Source: Hylemonella sp. (GTDB taxonomy: Bacteria; Pseudomonadota; Gammaproteobacteria; Burkholderiales; Burkholderiaceae_C). From it: a stretch of 64,000 bases of DNA. The position numbers were made by a program, and so were the translations under genes. The notes under the pieces were generated by a model that saw only the letters and a program-made list of their open reading frames with translations, was not told the DNA's origin and did no database searches. Position 1 is the stretch's first letter. Every line of letters begins with the position of its first letter. Positions 25,689 through 35,140 of the stretch are shown here, piece after piece. Where the stretch lies: positions 34,069-98,068 of the forward strand of contig JAUXVI010000025.1 in assembly GCA_030680575.1 (NCBI GenBank), read 5' to 3'.

Positions 25689-26603
25689 ATGGAATTTTCG
25701 GAAATCCTCAACATTACCCTGATGCAGGGCTTCGCGGGACTCAGCCTGTTCTCGGTCCTGCTCCTCATGGGCCTGGGCCTGGCCATCATCTTCGGCCAGA
25801 TGGGCGTGATCAACATGGCGCATGGCGAGTTCATGACCATCGGCGCCTACACGGTCTTCATGTTCTCCACGCTGGTGGAGAAATTCGCGCCCGGCTTCAT
25901 GCCCTATTACTTTCCGCTGTCGATCGCGGTGGCATTCGGCCTGGCCTTCGTTGCCGGCTGGCTGGTGGAGTGGGGACTGATCCGCCATCTCTACAAGCGC
26001 CCGCTCGACACACTCTTGGCCACCTGGGGCCTGAGCCTGGGCATTCAGCAGGTGTTTCGCACCGCCATCGGCCCCAAGGAAGTCAGCCCGACATTGCCGG
26101 AGTGGCTGATGGGCTCCTGGGCCCCGCATGAGGGCCTGGACATCCCGATCAACGGCCTGTTCGTGCTCGGCCTGACCGCGCTGGTCACCGGCACCGTGCT
26201 GCTGGCGCTCTACAAAAGCCGCTGGGGCCTGCGGGTGCGCGCCACGGTGAGCAACCGCGTGATGGCCAACGCCATCGGCATCAACACACAAAAGACCGAC
26301 CGCCTGACCTTCGCCATCGGCTGCGGCGTGGCCGGCATCGCCGGTGCGGCCTTCACCACCATCGGCTCCACCGGGCCGACCTCGGGTTCGCTCTACATCG
26401 TGGACGCCTTCCTGGTCGTGACCTTCGGCGGCGCCGCCAGCCTGCTGGGCACGGTGGCCTCGGCCTTCGGCATCGCACAGACGCAGTCGATTGCCGAATT
26501 CTTCATGACCGGCTCCATGGCCAAGGTGCTGACCTTGTCCTTGATCGTGGTGATCCTGATGATCCGCCCGCAAGGCCTGTTCGCCAGCAAGGTGCGCCGC
26601 TGA
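25689..26603 (+). CDS. urtB: Urea ABC transporter permease UrtB
   Basis: This 304-residue LivH-family inner-membrane permease has about eight hydrophobic segments and the opening LMQGFAGLSLFSVLLLMGLGLAIIFG with GVINMAHGEF, the conserved LivH/UrtB motif. With UrtC it forms the channel of the urea importer. It lies 96 bases after urtA and before urtC. Confidence 0.94.
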   Translation: MEFSEILNITLMQGFAGLSLFSVLLLMGLGLAIIFGQMGVINMAHGEFMTIGAYTVFMFSTLVEKFAPGFMPYYFPLSIAVAFGLAFVAGWLVEWGLIRHLYKRPLDTLLATWGLSLGIQQVFRTAIGPKEVSPTLPEWLMGSWAPHEGLDIPINGLFVLGLTALVTGTVLLALYKSRWGLRVRATVSNRVMANAIGINTQKTDRLTFAIGCGVAGIAGAAFTTIGSTGPTSGSLYIVDAFLVVTFGGAASLLGTVASAFGIAQTQSIAEFFMTGSMAKVLTLSLIVVILMIRPQGLFASKVRR

Positions 26604-26631
26604 TCGGCCCGCAACACAACGGAGTAACACC

Positions 26632-27828
26632 ATGAACAACCTCACGACCTGGATCAACAAAAAAGGCCTGGGCAGCGTGGCCCTGCTGGCGGTGCTGCTG
26701 CTGGTGGTTTTCCCGCTCGCCCTCGACATCTTCCGTCTCAACCTGGTGGGCAAGTACCTGACTTACGGCTTCGTCGCTCTCGGGCTGGTGATGGTCTGGG
26801 GCTACGGCGGCATCCTGAGCCTGGGCCAGGGTGTCTTCTTCGGCCTGGGCGGCTACGCCATGGCCATGTTCCTCAAGCTGGAGGCGTCCGATCCCATCAC
26901 CACCAAGATCCAGTCCACCCCCGGCATTCCGGACTTCATGGACTGGAACCAGCTCACCGCCCTGCCGCTGTGGTGGAAGCCGTTCGAGCACCTGCCGTTC
27001 GCGCTGATTGCCGTCATCGCCATCCCCACGCTGCTGGCCTTCATCATCAGCTACGCCATGTTCAAGCGGCGTGTCGGCGGCGTGTACTTCGCCATCATCA
27101 CGCAGGCCGTGGCGCTGATCCTGACGGTGCTGATCATCGGCCAGCAGGGCTACACCGGTGGTGTCAACGGCATGACCGACCTCAAGACCCTGCTGGGCTG
27201 GGACATCCGCACCGACAGCGCCAAGTACATCCTGTACTACCTCTGCAGCGCCGTGCTGCTGGGCAGCGTGCTCCTGTGCCTGTGGATCCAGAAGAGCAAG
27301 CTCGGCACGCTGTTGCTGGCCATGCGCGACAAGGAAGACCGCGTGCGCTTCTCCGGCTACGACGTGGCCAGCTTCAAGGTCTTCGTGTTCTGCCTGGCAG
27401 CCGCACTGTCGGGCATCGGCGGCGCGCTGTTCACGCTGCAAGTGGGCTTCATGTCGCCGTCCTTCGTCGGCATCGTGCCCTCGATCGAGATGGTGATCTA
27501 CGCCGCCGTGGGCGGGCGCATGAGCCTGGTGGGCGCGGTGTACGGCACGCTCCTGGTGAACTTCGGCAAAACCTATTTCTCCGAAAGCTTCCCCGACCTC
27601 TGGCTGTTCCTGATGGCGGCGCTTTTCATCGGCGTGACCATGGCCTTCCCCGACGGACTGGCCGGCGTGTGGAGCCAGAAGGTTGTGCCCTGGTGGAAAC
27701 GCAAGCAGGCCCAGCGCCTGGCCATCCAGCGCGCCGTCAAGGCTGACGCCGCCCTCGACGCCTCGGATGCACCGGCCACAACCGCCAACACCGCCCTGTC
27801 CGGCCATGTGAGCGGACAGGCCGCCTGA
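26632..27828 (+). CDS. urtC: Urea ABC transporter permease UrtC
   Basis: This 398-residue LivM-family permease has the second-half motif GYGGILSLGQGVFFGLGGYAM of LivM/UrtC proteins and the conserved C-terminal part (AVGGRMSLVGAVYGTLLVNF). A hydrophilic Ala-rich tail of about 40 residues follows the last helix. It pairs with UrtB and is 28 bases downstream of it. Confidence 0.94.
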   Translation: MNNLTTWINKKGLGSVALLAVLLLVVFPLALDIFRLNLVGKYLTYGFVALGLVMVWGYGGILSLGQGVFFGLGGYAMAMFLKLEASDPITTKIQSTPGIPDFMDWNQLTALPLWWKPFEHLPFALIAVIAIPTLLAFIISYAMFKRRVGGVYFAIITQAVALILTVLIIGQQGYTGGVNGMTDLKTLLGWDIRTDSAKYILYYLCSAVLLGSVLLCLWIQKSKLGTLLLAMRDKEDRVRFSGYDVASFKVFVFCLAAALSGIGGALFTLQVGFMSPSFVGIVPSIEMVIYAAVGGRMSLVGAVYGTLLVNFGKTYFSESFPDLWLFLMAALFIGVTMAFPDGLAGVWSQKVVPWWKRKQAQRLAIQRAVKADAALDASDAPATTANTALSGHVSGQAA

Positions 27829-27851
27829 ACCGAGTTCACCAGGAGCACACC

Positions 27852-28595
27852 ATGAGCAACACCGACTTCGCCCTGGCCGTGGAAGACCTCACGGTCTCCT
27901 TCGACGGCTTCAAGGCCATCGACACCCTGACGCTGTACATCGACAAGAACGAGCTGCGCGTGATCATCGGCCCCAACGGTGCCGGCAAGACCACCCTGCT
28001 CGACCTGATCTGCGGCAAGACCAAGGCCAGCGCCGGCAGCATCAAGTTCAAGAACGAGGAGCTGACCACGCTGGACGAACACATTCGCGTGCGCCGCGGC
28101 ATCGGCCGCAAGTTCCAGACGCCGTCCATCTACGAGAACCTCTCGGTGTTCCAGAACCGGGAGGTGTCCTACCCGGCCGGCCGCTCGGTGTTCGGCGCCC
28201 TGGCCTTCAAGTGCAGCGACGAGGTCAAGGCCCGGGTGCAGGTGGTGGCCGAGGAAATCGGCTTGGCCGACGCGCTGGACATGGAGGCCGGCCTGCTCTC
28301 GCACGGGCAGAAGCAGTGGCTGGAGATCGGCATGTTGCTGATGCAGGAGCCCGAACTGCTGATGCTGGACGAACCGATTGCCGGCATGAGCGCGCGCGAG
28401 CGTGAACTCACCGCCGACCTGCTCAAGCGCATCTGCAAGAACCGCTCGGTGATCGTGATCGAGCACGACATGGAGTTCGTCAAGCAGATCGCGCACAAGG
28501 TCACCGTCATGCACCAAGGAAAGATCCTGGCCGAAGGCTCGATGGAAGCCGTGCAGGCCGACCCGAAGGTCATCGACGTCTATCTCGGCCACTGA
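27852..28595 (+). CDS. urtD: Urea ABC transporter ATP-binding protein UrtD
   Basis: This 247-residue LivG-type ATPase has Walker A GPNGAGKTTLL (about residue 41), the Q-loop region RKFQTPSIYENLSVFQN, a degenerate signature (SHGQKQWLEIGMLLMQ, in place of LSGGQ as usual for UrtD), and Walker B LLMLDEPIAG. It powers urea uptake with UrtE. The intergenic gaps are short, in line with one operon. Confidence 0.94.
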   Translation: MSNTDFALAVEDLTVSFDGFKAIDTLTLYIDKNELRVIIGPNGAGKTTLLDLICGKTKASAGSIKFKNEELTTLDEHIRVRRGIGRKFQTPSIYENLSVFQNREVSYPAGRSVFGALAFKCSDEVKARVQVVAEEIGLADALDMEAGLLSHGQKQWLEIGMLLMQEPELLMLDEPIAGMSARERELTADLLKRICKNRSVIVIEHDMEFVKQIAHKVTVMHQGKILAEGSMEAVQADPKVIDVYLGH

Positions 28596-28613
28596 AACCA
28601 CAGGAGAAACACC

Positions 28614-29303
28614 ATGCTCAAAGTCAACGACATGTTCGTGGCCTACGGCCAGAGTGAAGCCTTGCACGGCATCTCTTTCGAGGGCCGCACGAACGAAACC
28701 ATCGCCATCATGGGCCGCAACGGCATGGGCAAGACCACGCTGTTCAAGGGCCTGATGGGCGTGCTGCCGCTCAAGTCCGGCCAGATCGAGGTTGCCGGCC
28801 AGGATGTCTCCAAAGACGAAAGCTACCGGCGCGTGGCCAAGGGCATTGCCTATGTGCCGCAGGGCCGCATGATCTTCCCCGCCCTCACGGTGGAGGAGAA
28901 CATCCAGACCGGCCTGGAGAACTCGAAAACCAAGCAGATCCCGGACGAGATCTACGCGCTGTTCCCGGTGCTGTGGGACATGCGCCGGCGCAAGGGCGGC
29001 AACCTGTCGGGCGGGCAGCAGCAACAGCTGGCCATTGCCCGCGCGCTGGTGACCGACCCCAAGGTGCTGCTGCTGGACGAGCCGACCGAAGGCATCCAGC
29101 CCTCGATCATCAAGGACATCGCGAAAGCGCTCAACGAGATCCGCAAGCTGCGCGAGATCACCATCGTCGTCTCCGAGCAGGTGCTGTCGTTCGCCATGGA
29201 CGTGGCCGACCGGCTGTTCGTGATCGAAGGTGGCCGTCTCGTGCATGAAACGCTGCGCGCGCAGACCGATGTCAACCGCATCAAGTCCTACCTCTCGGTC
29301 TGA
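28614..29303 (+). CDS. urtE: Urea ABC transporter ATP-binding protein UrtE
   Basis: This 229-residue LivF-type ATPase has Walker A GRNGMGKTTLFKG, ABC signature NLSGGQQQQLAIARAL and Walker B LLLDEPTEGIQPS. It completes the importer. The next gene, fmdA, follows after 56 bases without a visible terminator, so urea uptake and amide hydrolysis are probably co-transcribed. Confidence 0.95.
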   Translation: MLKVNDMFVAYGQSEALHGISFEGRTNETIAIMGRNGMGKTTLFKGLMGVLPLKSGQIEVAGQDVSKDESYRRVAKGIAYVPQGRMIFPALTVEENIQTGLENSKTKQIPDEIYALFPVLWDMRRRKGGNLSGGQQQQLAIARALVTDPKVLLLDEPTEGIQPSIIKDIAKALNEIRKLREITIVVSEQVLSFAMDVADRLFVIEGGRLVHETLRAQTDVNRIKSYLSV

Positions 29304-29359
29304 CCGCATCCACCGATTCATCCCCCATTTTTTGTCCCTCGCCTTCAAGGAGTCCCACC

Positions 29360-30592
29360 ATGGCTGAAACCCTCATCAAAGTCGATCTCAAACAATCTGC
29401 TTACCAGAACGAGCAGGTTCACAACCGCTGGCACCCGGATGTGCCGATGGCCTGCTGGGTCAAACCGGGTGATGACTTCATCCTGGAGACCTACGACTGG
29501 ACCGGCGGTTTCATCAAGAACAACGACAGCGCCGACGACGTGCGCGACATTGACCTGTCCATCGTCCACTTCCTGTCCGGCCCGGTGGGCGTGCACGGCG
29601 CCGAGCCCGGCGACCTGCTGGTGGTCGATCTGCTGGACATCGGCGCCAAAGACGAGAGCCCCTGGGGCTTCAACGGCTTCTTCAGCAAGAAGAACGGCGG
29701 CGGTTTCCTGACCGACCACTTCCCGCTGGCGCAGAAGTCGATCTGGGACTTCAACGGCATGTTCACCAAGAGCCGCCACGTGCCCGGCGTGGAATACGCC
29801 GGCCTGATCCACCCCGGCCTGATCGGCTGCCTGCCCGACAAGAAGATGCTCGACGCCTGGAATGCGCGCGAGCAGGAGCTGCTGGATACCGACCCGACCC
29901 GTGTGCCCGGCCTGGCCAACCCGCCCTTTGCCGCCACTGCCCACATGGGCAAACTCAGCGGCGAGGCCAAGGCCAAGGCTGCTGCCGAGGGGGCCCGTAC
30001 CGTGCCGCCGCGCGAACACGGCGGCAACTGCGACATCAAGGACCTGTCGCGTGGCTCCAAGGTGTTTTTCCCGGTTTATGTGGATGGCGCCGGTCTGAGT
30101 GTGGGCGACCTTCACTTCAGCCAGGGCGACGGCGAGATCACCTTCTGCGGCGCCATCGAGATGGCCGGCTGGGTGCACATGCGCGTCAACCTGATCAAGG
30201 GCGGCATGGCCAAGTACGGCATCAAGAACCCGGTGTTCAAACCGAGCCCGATGACGCCCAACTACAAGGACTACCTGATCTTTGAAGGCATCTCGGTCGA
30301 CGAGCAAGGCAAGCAGCATTACCTGGACGTCAACGTCGCCTACCGCCAGGCCTGCCTGAACGCCATCGAGTACCTGAAGAAGTTCGGCTACAGCGGCGCC
30401 CAGGCCTATTCCATCCTAGGTACCGCGCCGGTGCAGGGCCACATCAGCGGCGTGGTGGACGTGCCCAACGCCTGTGCCACGCTGTGGCTGCCGACCGAGA
30501 TCTTCGAGTTCGACATCAACCCGACGGCGGCCGGCCCGATCAAGATGCTCGACGGCAGCGTGCAGATGCCGATCTCGCCCGACGTCAAGTAA
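29360..30592 (+). CDS. fmdA: Formamidase (acetamidase/formamidase family)
   Basis: This 410-residue cytosolic enzyme hydrolyses formamide to formate and ammonia. Its sequence from MAETLIKVDLKQSAYQNEQ, through HRWHPD-like VHNRWHPDVPMACW and HFLSGPVGVHGAEPGDLLVV, to the C terminus is that of the FmdA family first described in Methylophilus. It is unrelated to the nitrilase-fold amidase encoded two genes downstream. Its position after urtE matches other nitrogen-scavenging loci that combine amide and urea use. Confidence 0.94.
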   Translation: MAETLIKVDLKQSAYQNEQVHNRWHPDVPMACWVKPGDDFILETYDWTGGFIKNNDSADDVRDIDLSIVHFLSGPVGVHGAEPGDLLVVDLLDIGAKDESPWGFNGFFSKKNGGGFLTDHFPLAQKSIWDFNGMFTKSRHVPGVEYAGLIHPGLIGCLPDKKMLDAWNAREQELLDTDPTRVPGLANPPFAATAHMGKLSGEAKAKAAAEGARTVPPREHGGNCDIKDLSRGSKVFFPVYVDGAGLSVGDLHFSQGDGEITFCGAIEMAGWVHMRVNLIKGGMAKYGIKNPVFKPSPMTPNYKDYLIFEGISVDEQGKQHYLDVNVAYRQACLNAIEYLKKFGYSGAQAYSILGTAPVQGHISGVVDVPNACATLWLPTEIFEFDINPTAAGPIKMLDGSVQMPISPDVK

Positions 30593-30607
30593 GCCGGGAG
30601 CACGCGT

Positions 30608-30958
30608 ATGCCGACCTATGACTATGCGTGCCCAAGCTGCGGAGGGTTTGAATCCCTGCGCAGCCTGGCACAGCGCAACGAACCCTGCAACTGTCCGGAC
30701 TGCGGCACCGTCAGCACCCGCGTGTTCGTGGCCGCGCCGCGGCTGGCCTGCCTGAGCAGCGAGACACGCCACGCCTATGAGACCAACGAGCGCGCTTCCC
30801 ACGCGCCGCGGTCTTCGCGGGATGGGGCGTATGGGCGGCTCAAACACCCCGCCGGTTGTGGCTGTTGCTCAAGCGGCAGCAAGCGTGGGGCCACGGTGAC
30901 CGCACCCAATGGCGCCAAGGCATTTCCATCGAAGCGGCCTTGGATGATCAGTCATTGA
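30608..30958 (+). CDS. fmdB: FmdB family zinc-ribbon protein
   Basis: This 116-residue protein has two CxxC pairs at the N terminus (YACPSCGGFESL and CNCPDCGTVSTRVF), the zinc ribbon of the FmdB/CxxC family. It has been proposed to regulate formamidase expression, but its function is not established. The C-terminal half has a further CGCCSSGS cluster. It follows fmdA by 15 bases, with a GGGAG ribosome-binding site. Confidence 0.9.
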   Translation: MPTYDYACPSCGGFESLRSLAQRNEPCNCPDCGTVSTRVFVAAPRLACLSSETRHAYETNERASHAPRSSRDGAYGRLKHPAGCGCCSSGSKRGATVTAPNGAKAFPSKRPWMISH

Positions 30959-30985
30959 GCTTTGGTTTTCTTTCGAGTGCCTCTC

Positions 30986-31375
30986 GATGAGTACTGTTCT
31001 CTTCCCCCCCTATCCCCCCCGCCCCTTTCCACCCCCGCCGGGGCGGAAAGGGGAGCCCAATTTGATTTCGTCGCGCCGACGAGGCTTCTACAAGGCAGCT
31101 GTTGCGAGCAGCTTTGGTGCGTTGAGATTTCGGGGATACGGTCGTAGTCAATGGCTCGGTTGCTGGCGCGCAGCGGCCAGCCGGGAGCGCACACATCACG
31201 TCGTGCTCTCTACGACCGTTGGCATGAAGTCTAAACACACCAACCACAGTCGCGGCGGTGGCGTCGTAGAAGCCACTCCATCCACCAACCACCAAATCGG
31301 GCTCCCCTTCCCGCCCTGGCGAGGGTGGGAAGGGGCGGGGGGGGATAGGGGGTGGGAGAAGCAGCCTCTCATATC
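30986..31375. repeat. Large imperfect inverted repeat between fmdB and amiE
   Basis: The 456-base gap holds no gene. Its left arm (about 30986-31147) recurs in inverted orientation as the right arm (about 31211-31375). The match includes the pyrimidine tract CTATCCCCCCCGCCCC, the segment GGAAAGGGGAGCCCAATTTG (right arm: GGGAAGGGGAGCCCGATTTG), GGCTTCTAC and ACGGTCGTAG. About 63 bases separate the arms. It could be two inverted copies of an intergenic repeat or one palindromic mobile element. If transcribed it would form a long hairpin between fmdB and amiE. Confidence 0.75.
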
Positions 31376-31415
31376 AACCCAATAAACGAAACACTCACTC
31401 CGAAGGAGAAAAGAA

Positions 31416-32462
31416 ATGATCCACGGCGATATTTCCAGCAGCAACGACACCGTAGGCGTTGCCGTCGTCAACTACAAGATGCCGCGCCTGCACACCAAGG
31501 CCGAAGTGCTGGCCAATGCGCGCAAGATCGCCGACATGGTGGTCGGCATGAAGCAGGGCCTGCCCGGCATGGACTTGGTGATCTTCCCTGAGTACAGCAC
31601 CCACGGCATCATGTACGACGCCAAGGAGATGTACGACACCGCCGCCGCCGTGCCGGGCGAGGAGACCGCCATCTTTGCCGAGGCCTGCCGCAAGGCCAAG
31701 GTGTGGGGCGTGTTCTCGCTCACCGGCGAGCGGCATGAAGAGCACCCGAACAAGGCACCGTACAACACGCTCATCCTGATGAATGACCAGGGCGAGATCG
31801 TGCAGAAGTACCGCAAGATCATGCCTTGGGTGCCGATCGAAGGCTGGTACCCGGGCAACTGCACCTACGTCTCCGACGGCCCCAAAGGCCTGAAAGTCAG
31901 CCTCATCATCTGCGACGACGGCAACTACCCCGAGATCTGGCGCGACTGCGCCATGAAGGGCGCCGAACTCATCGTGCGCTGCCAGGGTTACATGTACCCG
32001 GCCAAGGACCAGCAGGTGCTCATGGCCAAGGCCATGGCCTGGGCCAACAACAGCTACGTGGCCGTGGCCAACGCCGCCGGCTGGGATGGCGTGTACAGCT
32101 ACTTCGGCCACAGCGCGCTCATCGGCTTCGACGGCCGCACCCTGGGCGAATGCGGCGAAGAGGAAATGGGCGTGCAGTACGCAGCGCTGTCCAAGAGCCT
32201 GATCCGCGACTTCCGCAAGAATGGCCAGAGCGAGAACCACCTGTTCAAGCTGCTGCACCGCGGCTACACCGGCAAGATCAACTCCGGCGAAAGCGGGGAC
32301 GACGCCAAGGGCGTGGCCGCCTGCCCCTACGAGTTCTACGGCAAGTGGATCAACGACCCCGAGGGCACGCGCAAACAGGTCGAGTCGTTCACGCGCTCCA
32401 CCGTCGGCACCCCCGAGTGCCCGATCGACGGTATCCCGAACGAGGCGCCCAGCCACCGCTGA
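31416..32462 (+). CDS. amiE: Aliphatic amidase
   Basis: This 348-residue nitrilase-superfamily enzyme hydrolyses short aliphatic amides to acid and ammonia. The catalytic triad falls at the same numbers as in Pseudomonas AmiE: E59 (IFPEYS), K134 (KYRKIMPW) and C166 ([11 protein letters not shown]). The start [20 protein letters not shown] is typical of AmiE; formamidase AmiF is the nearest alternative but is less similar overall. A strong AAGGAG ribosome-binding site follows the large inverted repeat, so amiE may be controlled separately from fmdAB. Confidence 0.93.
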   Translation: MIHGDISSSNDTVGVAVVNYKMPRLHTKAEVLANARKIADMVVGMKQGLPGMDLVIFPEYSTHGIMYDAKEMYDTAAAVPGEETAIFAEACRKAKVWGVFSLTGERHEEHPNKAPYNTLILMNDQGEIVQKYRKIMPWVPIEGWYPGNCTYVSDGPKGLKVSLIICDDGNYPEIWRDCAMKGAELIVRCQGYMYPAKDQQVLMAKAMAWANNSYVAVANAAGWDGVYSYFGHSALIGFDGRTLGECGEEEMGVQYAALSKSLIRDFRKNGQSENHLFKLLHRGYTGKINSGESGDDAKGVAACPYEFYGKWINDPEGTRKQVESFTRSTVGTPECPIDGIPNEAPSHR

Positions 32463-32522
32463 GCGGCCGCCGCCGGCCCGGAGCCCGGGCCGGCATGTCC
32501 CTTGTTGTCCCGAGGCTGCGCC

Positions 32523-33347
32523 GTGTCTGCTCCTGCCCCTGTCTCCGATCCGCTCGCGGCCTACCGCATCACCGAAGCGCCTTACTACCGCCCTTGCGGC
32601 AGAGAGGTGGCGCTGTACCAGCACGCCTACGCGCACCGCCTGCCGCTCATCCTCAAGGGGCCGACCGGTTGCGGCAAAACGCGCTTCGTCGAGTACATGG
32701 CCTGGAAGCTCGGCCGCCCGCTGGTGACGCTGGCCTGCAACGAGGACATGACGGCGGCCGACCTCGTGGGCCGCTGGCTGCTCGACGCCGACGGCACGCG
32801 CTGGCACGACGGGCCGCTCACGCTGGCGGCGCGCCATGGCGCGATCTGCTACCTCGACGAGGTGGTGGAGGCGCGTCAGGACACCACGGTGGTCATCCAC
32901 CCGCTGACCGACGCGCGCCGCATGCTGCCGCTGGACCGCAAGGGCGAGCTGGTGCACGCCCACCCGGACTTCCAGCTCGTGGTTTCCTACAACCCGGGCT
33001 ACCAGAGCCGCAGCAAAGACATGAAGCCGTCCACGCGCCAGCGCTTCGCGGCGCTGGAGTTCGACTACCCCGACGCGGCGGTGGAGATCGAGATCGTGGC
33101 GCACGAGGCCGGCATCGACGCCGCCCTGGCCGCGCAACTGGTCGGCGTGGCGCAGGGCTCGCGCGCACTGCGCCAGCAGGGCCTGGACGAAGGCATCTCC
33201 ACCCGCATGCTCATCTATGCCGGCATCCTGATCCGCGACGGCGTAGACCCGCGCGACAGCTGCGAGATGACGCTGACGCGCGCGCTGACCGACGACCCGG
33301 ACCTGCTGGCCGCGCTGCGCCACCTCGTCGATGCCCACTTCCCCTGA
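32523..33347 (+). CDS. MoxR-type AAA ATPase (CbbQ/NirQ/NorQ family)
   Basis: This protein of about 274 residues has Walker A KGPTGCGKTRFVEYMAW, Walker B AICYLDEVVEARQDTT and the sensor-1 stretch LVVSYNPGYQSRSKDMKPSTRQRF typical of CbbQ/NorQ. I prefer GTG 32523 because GAGG lies 7 bases upstream; TTG 32502 is the track start. With its VWA partner, this class remodels or activates metalloenzymes (Rubisco, NO reductase). Here it follows amiE by 60 bases, so an amidase or urease is a plausible client. Confidence 0.88.
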   Translation: MSAPAPVSDPLAAYRITEAPYYRPCGREVALYQHAYAHRLPLILKGPTGCGKTRFVEYMAWKLGRPLVTLACNEDMTAADLVGRWLLDADGTRWHDGPLTLAARHGAICYLDEVVEARQDTTVVIHPLTDARRMLPLDRKGELVHAHPDFQLVVSYNPGYQSRSKDMKPSTRQRFAALEFDYPDAAVEIEIVAHEAGIDAALAAQLVGVAQGSRALRQQGLDEGISTRMLIYAGILIRDGVDPRDSCEMTLTRALTDDPDLLAALRHLVDAHFP

Positions 33348-33353
33348 AGCACG

Positions 33354-35009
33354 ATGGGCCGCGCTGACGCTGACACGCCCACCGTGGTCGCGCTGGGCCT
33401 GCTGCTCGGCGCGCTGAGCCGGCACACACTCACACTGCAAACGCTTGGCGCGGGGGACAGCCCGTCCCCTGCGTCGGCCACGACCCCGCGGGCGGTGCTC
33501 AGCACCACCCACCTGCTGCTGCCGGCGGCGGTGATGCAGCAGGCCACGCTGGCGCGCGCCGCCATCGCCCATGCGGCGGCCCACCTGCTGTATTCACCAC
33601 CGGCCCAGGCCGCGGGCACGCTCAAGCCGCTGGGCCTGGCCGTGGCCTCGGCGATCGAGGATGCGCGCGTCGAAGCGCTGCTGATGCAACGCCTGCCCGG
33701 CGTGCGCCGCTGGTTCCTGCAGGCCCAGCCGGCACACGACCCGCACGGGCTGGACGTGCCCAGCCTGCTCGCCCGCCTGGGCCACGCCCTGCTCAACGGC
33801 CGCTACGCCGACGGCAACCACTGGGTGCACAAGGGGCGCACGCTGTTTGCCGCCACCCGCCATGATCACGGCCTGGAGGACCACGCCGCGTTCCGGCGCC
33901 TGGCCTCCATCCTGGCCAACGATCTGGGCCAGATGCGCGTGCGGCTGGACCCGCAGCAGTGCGTGGTGCCGGCCGCCTACCGCGACGACCACAGCTACCT
34001 CTGGCAACACGGCGCCACGGCCGACCACGCCACCGAGGTGCTGCAAGTGCAGACACCCGTCGCACCGCCCCCGCCCGCCGACGCCTCGCCGGCCGACACA
34101 CCGCCGACTGATGCCGAAGAACGGCCCGACGATGGCATCTGCCACCTGTACCCGGAATGGGACTACCGCCTGCAGCGCGAGCGGGCTGACTGGTGCACCG
34201 TGCGCGAGGCAGTGCCTCCGGCCGCCGCGCCCGGCGGTTTGCAGCCCGCAGCCGAACCCACTGCGCCCTGGCGCAGCCGGCGCCGCCTGAGCCGCAACCA
34301 GCGCCTGCGGCGGCAGTGGGAAGGCGAAGACCTCGACCTCGACGCCGCCATTGATGTGCAGGTGGAGCGGCGCCTGGCGCTGGCGCCCGATGGGCGGCTG
34401 TTCGTGCGCCCGGGCAGCGAGGCGCCGCGCTGCAGCGTGCTGGTGCTGCTCGACCTGTCGGCCTCCACCGGCGACGTGGCCGCCAGCAGCGCGCAGCCCT
34501 TGCTGGCCGTCGAGCAGCAGGCGGCGTTGCTGCTGGCGCGTGCAGCGCAGGCCGGGCAGGACCGCATCGCCATCCACGGCTTTGCCTCCAACACCCGCGC
34601 CGCGGTGCATTACCTGCGGCTGCTGGACTTCGGCACGCCGCTGGATGCGGTACACACGCAGCGCATCCTGAGCACCCGCGCCGCGGGGTCCACGCGCATC
34701 GGCGCTGCGCTGCGCCATGCCACGCGCTGCCTGCTGGCCGAGCCCGCCGGCCCGCGCGCCATCGTGCTGGTGACCGACGGCGCGCCGTCGGACGTGGACG
34801 TGTTCGATGCCCGCTACCTGACCGAAGACGCCCGCGCCGCCGTGCTGGCCGCGCGGCGCCAAGGCGTGCAGTGCCATGGCCTGGTGGTCGATGCCGGCGC
34901 TGACCGTTATGTGCACCGCATCTTCGGCTGGCGCGGCTACCGCGTGGTCGCGCGTGCCGCGCAGTTGCCGCGTGCGTTGCAGGCCATCCATGAACAGCTG
35001 TCCGCCTGA
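33354..35009 (+). CDS. VWA-domain protein (CbbO/NorD-like)
   Basis: This 551-residue protein is the usual partner of CbbQ/NorQ ATPases. The N-terminal two thirds are helical and carry a proline-rich linker near residue 235. The C-terminal von Willebrand A domain has the MIDAS motif DLSASTG (about residue 367) and later TDGAPSD. It starts 6 bases after the ATPase stop, so the two form one complex. Nothing in it identifies the client enzyme. Confidence 0.88.
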   Translation: MGRADADTPTVVALGLLLGALSRHTLTLQTLGAGDSPSPASATTPRAVLSTTHLLLPAAVMQQATLARAAIAHAAAHLLYSPPAQAAGTLKPLGLAVASAIEDARVEALLMQRLPGVRRWFLQAQPAHDPHGLDVPSLLARLGHALLNGRYADGNHWVHKGRTLFAATRHDHGLEDHAAFRRLASILANDLGQMRVRLDPQQCVVPAAYRDDHSYLWQHGATADHATEVLQVQTPVAPPPPADASPADTPPTDAEERPDDGICHLYPEWDYRLQRERADWCTVREAVPPAAAPGGLQPAAEPTAPWRSRRRLSRNQRLRRQWEGEDLDLDAAIDVQVERRLALAPDGRLFVRPGSEAPRCSVLVLLDLSASTGDVAASSAQPLLAVEQQAALLLARAAQAGQDRIAIHGFASNTRAAVHYLRLLDFGTPLDAVHTQRILSTRAAGSTRIGAALRHATRCLLAEPAGPRAIVLVTDGAPSDVDVFDARYLTEDARAAVLAARRQGVQCHGLVVDAGADRYVHRIFGWRGYRVVARAAQLPRALQAIHEQLSA

Positions 35010-35140
35010 TCAAGCTGCTGCACAGCAGGCCTTAAGCTGAAAAAGCAAGGTGTTTCGAGACTGATTCTGGCTTGCCCAGATGCGTCATATGGAGGAAAAT
35101 TTGATAAATACAGAACTCAACTCGCTGCGGGAACTCCCCC

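Noticed and set aside
31416-32462. Naming this gene amiF (formamidase)
   Set aside because: Overall sequence and residue numbering match Pseudomonas AmiE closely. AmiF remains an alternative for substrate preference only.
31395-33584. 729-residue minus-strand ORF
   Set aside because: It is a shadow of amiE and the MoxR-type ATPase gene; the catalytic residues of both lie on the plus strand.
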